Shown here: one piece after another, positions 60,774-64,000 of the stretch
Position numbering within the stretch: the stretch's first letter is position 1
Layout: each line of letters begins with the position of its first letter
NCBI RefSeq assembly: GCF_001297065.1
Contig: NZ_LHOX01000012.1
Span: 171,706 to 235,705 of the forward strand
DNA length: 64,000 nucleotides
Direction: 5' to 3'
Origin: Enterococcus sp. RIT-PI-f
Lineage (GTDB): Bacteria > Bacillota > Bacilli > Lactobacillales > Enterococcaceae
Notes under the pieces: generated by a model
The model's input: the letters and a program-made list of their open reading frames with translations, nothing else
What the model was told of the DNA's origin: nothing
Database searches by the model: none
Program-made: the position numbers and the translations under genes

Positions 60774-61877
60774 CTACATGTAACGATTTTCTCGCAATAC
60801 TGCTTTTTTGATTGCTGCCACATCTTGTGTGCCAGCCAACTGCATGACCATTTCCAATTCTTTCTTGAAAAAGTCAAAAACTTGTTTCACACCCATTTGA
60901 CCGCCTAGGGCTAATCCATAAATTGCCGGTCTGCCAATGGCTACCAAGTCGGCGCCAGAGGCGATGGCTTTAAATACATGCTGCCCACGTCGAACCCCGC
61001 TGTCAAAAACGATCGGTACCCGTCCTGCGACCGCTTCCGCCACGATCTGCAGTGAGTCAAAGGACGCCGGACCACCATCTAATTGCCGACCGCCATGATT
61101 GGATACCCAAATACCTTGTGCCCCTGCATCTAACGCCCGTGCCACATCTTCTTCCGACTGCACACCTTTGACATACACTGGCAGTTGCGCTTCTCTCGCA
61201 ATGAAAGCCACATCTGCCGGACTTAATTTTTGTTTCGAAGAACCATAGACAGCATCCATGGTTTGGCCAATCCCTGATTGATACGCCTGAACGATAGGCA
61301 TCGCCAGCGGAAACGTAAAGCCATTGCGGCGATCGGTTTCCCGATTTCCCCCAACCGTGGCATCAGCTGTCAATACGATTGCTTGCGCCCCGTTGCGTTT
61401 CGCCATCGCCAAAATATCGCGGTTGATTCCATCATCTTTGCTCATATAAAACTGGAACCACTGGGGTGCCGAATCACCTCCAGCTGCGCGAATCTCCTCT
61501 AATGTACAAGACGCATAGGAACTCGCTGTGAATACGGTACCAAAATCAGCCACACCTTTCGCAGATGCCCGTTCTGCAGCGACATTTGCTAAGCCATGGG
61601 CCGCAACTGGGGCCATAATAATTGGGGCAGTAAGTTTTTCCCCATAGATCTCAGTTGTTGTATCTGGTCGTTCAATGTCCTTTAAAATATGCGGAATGAT
61701 CAACTTATGATTAAAGGCCCGCTCATTTTCTCGATAGGTAAAAATATCTCCAGCACCACTGCTGATATAGCCATAGCCGCCTTTTGGAATCACTTTTTCT
61801 GCTTCTTCCGCTAAATCTTGCATATTGATAAAATCGATGGTGCCTTCTGCTGTACTTGCTTCATATGATTTTTCCAT
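60774..61877 (-). CDS. lctO: L-lactate oxidase
   Basis: An FMN-dependent alpha-hydroxyacid oxidase of 367 aa that turns L-lactate plus O2 into pyruvate and H2O2. GGYGYISSGAGD, LTAPIIMAPVAAHGLAN, and the active-site SNHGGRQLDGGPASFDSL (base His, substrate Arg) match Aerococcus and streptococcal LOX. VFDSGVRRGQHVFKA binds the FMN phosphate. It is cytosolic with no signal. A cre-like box lies just upstream of the ribosome site, so expression should rise when glucose is exhausted. Confidence 0.92.
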   Translation of the reverse strand: MEKSYEASTAEGTIDFINMQDLAEEAEKVIPKGGYGYISSGAGDIFTYRENERAFNHKLIIPHILKDIERPDTTTEIYGEKLTAPIIMAPVAAHGLANVAAERASAKGVADFGTVFTASSYASCTLEEIRAAGGDSAPQWFQFYMSKDDGINRDILAMAKRNGAQAIVLTADATVGGNRETDRRNGFTFPLAMPIVQAYQSGIGQTMDAVYGSSKQKLSPADVAFIAREAQLPVYVKGVQSEEDVARALDAGAQGIWVSNHGGRQLDGGPASFDSLQIVAEAVAGRVPIVFDSGVRRGQHVFKAIASGADLVAIGRPAIYGLALGGQMGVKQVFDFFKKELEMVMQLAGTQDVAAIKKAVLRENRYM

Positions 61878-61898
61878 GCCAATCCCTGCTCTCCAATA

Positions 61899-61912
61899 AG
61901 ATAACGTTTACA
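61899..61912 (-). promoter_or_regulatory. cre-like site of lctO
   Basis: Minus strand TGTAAACGTTATCT, one mismatch (last base) from TGWAANCGNTNWCA. It lies directly after a TATAAA box (61914-61919) and before the lctO start. Confidence 0.65.
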
Positions 61913-61937
61913 TTTTATATCCTACGCCTCTTTGGGT

Positions 61938-61996
61938 GAGCGGGCAACTCATCCGCTCGTGAAATAGTTGACAGAAGGTTGCAATAGGTTTATGCT
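61938..61996 (+). promoter_or_regulatory. Promoter of the DUF2316 gene and adjacent inverted repeat
   Basis: TTGACA (61968-61973), 17 bases, TATGCT (61991-61996) on plus. Just upstream GAGCGG (61938-61943) and CCGCTC (61953-61958) form an inverted repeat with a 9-base spacer between the divergent lctO and DUF2316 genes; it may be an operator. Confidence 0.6.
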
Positions 61997-62048
61997 CAAA
62001 ACGCCTTTGAAAGGTACCCCCTCATGGGAAATGAAAGGAAGATGCGCT

Positions 62049-62357
62049 ATGTCATTGACACCACAAGAAATGCAGGCCACTCGTACGTCTTTTCAAGAAA
62101 ATATTACCCTGCTGAATCAGTCTTTTGAAGAGATCGCCCAGGCCCTCAATACAAGTGCTGCATATGTTCAAGCAGTCGCCAATTTAGATGCGGTACATAT
62201 TGAAGATCCGTGGATTTTGAAGAATTATCTGGAAGGACAACTCCAACACTCAGGTAAGAAACCCATCCCCTTCACTGCGCTAAAAGGTGATTTTCATCAA
62301 TACTGGTTTCTGGATAGCCAGCGCATTGAATCGGGCAAGCTAGAACGATCAAATTAA
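62049..62357 (+). CDS. DUF2316 family protein
   Basis: A small protein of about 102 aa: MSLTPQEMQATRTSFQEN, then LNTSAAYVQAVANL (HTH-like helices), then DPWILKNYLEGQL. The start is ATG at 62049 after AAAGGAAG; the upstream in-frame codons overlap the promoter. DUF2316 proteins look like small DNA-binding or structural proteins, with function unknown. It is divergent from lctO. Confidence 0.75.
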   Translation: MSLTPQEMQATRTSFQENITLLNQSFEEIAQALNTSAAYVQAVANLDAVHIEDPWILKNYLEGQLQHSGKKPIPFTALKGDFHQYWFLDSQRIESGKLERSN

Positions 62358-62371
62358 GGCCTGGATCAGGC

Positions 62372-62405
62372 AAAACAGGGAAAGAGTCATTCCTTCCCTG
62401 TTTGT
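62372..62405 (+). terminator. Bidirectional terminator between DUF2316 and GNAT genes
   Basis: Stem AAACAGGGAA/TTCCCTGTTT with a loop of 11. Confidence 0.75.
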
Positions 62406-62411
62406 TTGCTC

Positions 62412-62840
62412 TCAAAAATATTTTAAAAAGCGCTTTTGCTCCTTATCCATCCGATACCCGATATGCTGATAAAATCGATGAGCAGCGCCTCTATCTGCAC
62501 CAGAATTTAACCGTATGCCTTGTATGCCCTGCTTCTGCGCTTCGTTTTCGATCCCCTGCATTAACGCTTTGCCAATTCCACGCCCTTGATACGCTTCAGC
62601 CACCACCAATCCTAAAATATTGATGACTGTCGGTGCATATAACGTCTCATATATTTCTCCATGGACATATCCCACCACACCCTCATGTGCATCTTCATAT
62701 ACCAAGACATAATGGTGGTTATTCGACAGAATGATGGCCAACTTTTCCTTTACGGATAGCAATGGATAGTGATACCCTAAGTCGTTTGCATTTAATCTCT
62801 GAACGCGCTCAGCATCTGCTTGTGTCATGAACCTTAACAT
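62412..62840 (-). CDS. GNAT family N-acetyltransferase
   Basis: A 142-aa GNAT protein. Motif A is GLVVAEAYQGRGIGKALMQGIE, motif B GADRGAAHRFYQHIGYR. The shape is that of small aminoglycoside 6'-acetyltransferase-like or ribosomal-protein GNATs, but it lacks features that would name an acceptor. It lies 80 bases after queH on the same strand. GGAGGA lies before the ATG. Confidence 0.83.
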   Translation of the reverse strand: MLRFMTQADAERVQRLNANDLGYHYPLLSVKEKLAIILSNNHHYVLVYEDAHEGVVGYVHGEIYETLYAPTVINILGLVVAEAYQGRGIGKALMQGIENEAQKQGIQGIRLNSGADRGAAHRFYQHIGYRMDKEQKRFLKYF

Positions 62841-62919
62841 AGTATTTCCTCCTTTATCTTCCGAAATATATAATGGATGACTCGTTTACCAAAGTGTAAG
62901 AAAATGACGCATATCCTTT

Positions 62920-63642
62920 TCATTCTAGCTGATTAAGAAAAGCTTTCGCTTCTTTTTGAATGCGCTTCAAATCGACGCCTTGTTTCGAAGCCGCAAATAG
63001 ACAACCACAATAGCATTGCCGATAGATATTATATGCCCGACACATGTCAACCGACCGTTTATAGCCATTATTTTTTTTAAAATCACTAGGCAAATAATTC
63101 GTATCGAAAAATTGTTGAATCTCGATCCCAATTTGATTGATCAGTTGGCTATCTTTTTTTGGCGATAACGTCAGCGCACTGCCAAAATAATCGTAATTCA
63201 ATTCACTGGCTTTGCGGGCAACAATATCTAACCGCATTTGAAAACAACCCGCACATCTTTGACCACCTTCCGGTTCATCCTCTAAATGATTTTGTTTCAC
63301 TAATTGAATAAATTGGTTTGGCTCATAGGGAGCCGCCAAAAATTGAACGTTCGCAGCTGTTTTTGTATTGAAATCTGCCACGAATTGATTTTGAACAGCC
63401 TCACGTCGCTGATATTCTGAACGTGGATGAATATTTGAATTCGCAAAATATATCGTGATATCAGCGAACGCAGAGAGATATTCAAGGGTATACGTGCTGC
63501 AAGGCGCACAACAGCTATGTAAGAGTATTTTGGGTCTTTGGGCAGCTGCTTGCCAATTAGAAATCATTTGTTGAAGAAGCTTGTCATAATTTATTTTTTG
63601 ATTTGAATTCATTTTTTCTAATACATCAAGAATATTCAACAT
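62920..63642 (-). CDS. queH: Epoxyqueuosine reductase QueH
   Basis: The last step of queuosine tRNA modification. The metal-cluster and redox cysteines are visible: LLHSCCAPCSTYTLEYL, RCAGCFQMRLD, and CRAYNIYRQCYCGCLFA near the C-terminus. About 240 aa from the ATG at 63642. Earlier in-frame TTG and GTG codons are possible, as is a later ATG at 63612 (MNSNQKINYDK), close to many homologues. No other queuosine genes are in the window, so the cell may salvage precursors. Confidence 0.88.
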   Translation of the reverse strand: MLNILDVLEKMNSNQKINYDKLLQQMISNWQAAAQRPKILLHSCCAPCSTYTLEYLSAFADITIYFANSNIHPRSEYQRREAVQNQFVADFNTKTAANVQFLAAPYEPNQFIQLVKQNHLEDEPEGGQRCAGCFQMRLDIVARKASELNYDYFGSALTLSPKKDSQLINQIGIEIQQFFDTNYLPSDFKKNNGYKRSVDMCRAYNIYRQCYCGCLFAASKQGVDLKRIQKEAKAFLNQLE

Positions 63643-63717
63643 TTTTGTCCATGTCACCTTTTCCAATGAAGTCTGGCACTAATAAGTATGCGCAGCATTT
63701 AGTATTTATGGCCTTAT

Positions 63718-63874
63718 GTGAACTACTCACCACTTAGCTAAACCTAACGGTTCTTAACGCTTGAAGTGGGAGCTTCTTGGGAAGAGAGCATACTTGATAG
63801 CTTATTTCTTTACTAACAGCGGTGTCTCTTATTTACCAAGCTATCTCCATAGTTCCTACGGTTCTTGATTCTAT
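63718..63874 (-). mobile_element. Right end of an IS605/IS1341-type element with probable omega-RNA region
   Basis: Downstream of tnpB on minus the sequence folds: CTCCCACTT pairs with AAGTGGTGAG around an inner AGC...GCT/AACC-GGTT hairpin, and the element ends TTCAC at 63722-63718. This TGGTGAGTAGTTCAC-type end is typical of IS200/IS605 right ends, where the 3' part of the tnpB transcript forms the omega-RNA. The left end lies outside the window. Confidence 0.7.
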
Positions 63875-64000
63875 CTAAGCTAACGATTTTATTCTTAGAC
63901 CTTCGGTCAGAATATTGATACTAGCGTTGATGTCTCGGTCGTGATGAGCATGACAAATAGGACAAATCCATTCTCGAATTTCGAGAGATTTCTTGCCATC
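63875..64000 (-). CDS. tnpB: TnpB, RNA-guided endonuclease of IS605/IS1341 element (C-terminus only)
   Basis: The last 41 residues are visible. [19 protein letters not shown] holds the second CxxC of the zinc ribbon and the DRDxNA motif with the third RuvC catalytic Asp, typical of TnpB. The gene runs beyond the window. The residues seen are intact, so the nuclease may be active; whether a tnpA is present cannot be seen. Confidence 0.88.
   Translation of the reverse strand, partial: DGKKSLEIREWICPICHAHHDRDINASINILTEGLRIKSLA

Noticed and set aside
61968..62048. 27-codon upstream extension of the DUF2316 gene
   Set aside because: Its TTG start codon is the -35 box of a TTGACA-17-TATGCT promoter; the ATG at 62049 has a proper ribosome site.

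Overview
The window looks like a chromosomal segment of an Enterococcus. It has low-40s G+C by eye (not computed), strong AGGAGG ribosome sites and many rho-independent terminators. Gene order is typical of Lactobacillales: zapA-cvpA-mutS2-trxA with rnhC divergent, lipL next to an EF1143-type dNTPase, a fused OpuABC glycine betaine transporter under BusR, and a complete men operon as expected for a demethylmenaquinone-making lactic acid bacterium. The G+C suggests the E. casseliflavus/gallinarum side of the genus; that is inference.

1-6.9 kb holds the start of rpoN (cut by the edge), tRNA-Arg(CCG), rpoE, a DUF1934 gene, lipL, a dNTPase, a HAD phosphatase, a Nudix hydrolase, a glyoxalase and a class I glutamine-amidotransferase-like hydrolase. 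6.9-17.6 kb holds a PadR-DUF2812-ABC exporter operon with its operator, a secreted GW-repeat L,D-transpeptidase, trxA, mutS2, cvpA, zapA and rnhC. 17.7-26.5 kb holds a degenerate ROK repressor divergent from a VOC/acetyltransferase/PHP operon, the busR-opuAA-opuABC osmolyte system with a bipartite operator on its promoter, a SerA-like dehydrogenase and a xenobiotic-type acetyltransferase.

26.6-39.8 kb holds a stand-alone adenylating enzyme, a TetR/SDR pair with twin operators, the menB-E-F-D-H-C operon with a divergent hotdog thioesterase (possible MenI), two tiny DUF genes and an AI-2E family exporter. 39.8-54.5 kb is a carbohydrate island. It contains a LevR-like sigma-54 activator, a cellobiose-type PTS with a near-perfect -24/-12 promoter, a GH1 6-phospho-beta-glycosidase carrying Gln at the usual acid/base position, an arabinofuranosidase-MFS-AraC-ROK kinase operon with a cre site, and a second PTS operon with an extra membrane protein. 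rpoN at the left edge supplies the sigma factor the first PTS promoter needs.

54.7-64 kb holds an XRE regulator, an amidase plus ABC importer without an ATPase gene, a DUF368 (PopT-type) protein, acetyltransferases, a small DXD glycosyltransferase, L-lactate oxidase with a cre-like site, a DUF2316 gene, queH, and the right end of an IS605/IS1341-type element with the C-terminus of TnpB. I found no CRISPR array, prophage, rRNA or recognisable riboswitch. No gene-free stretch exceeds about 300 bases; the longest (54523-54771, 58182-58426, 45997-46209, 63643-63874) are described in the regulatory entries.
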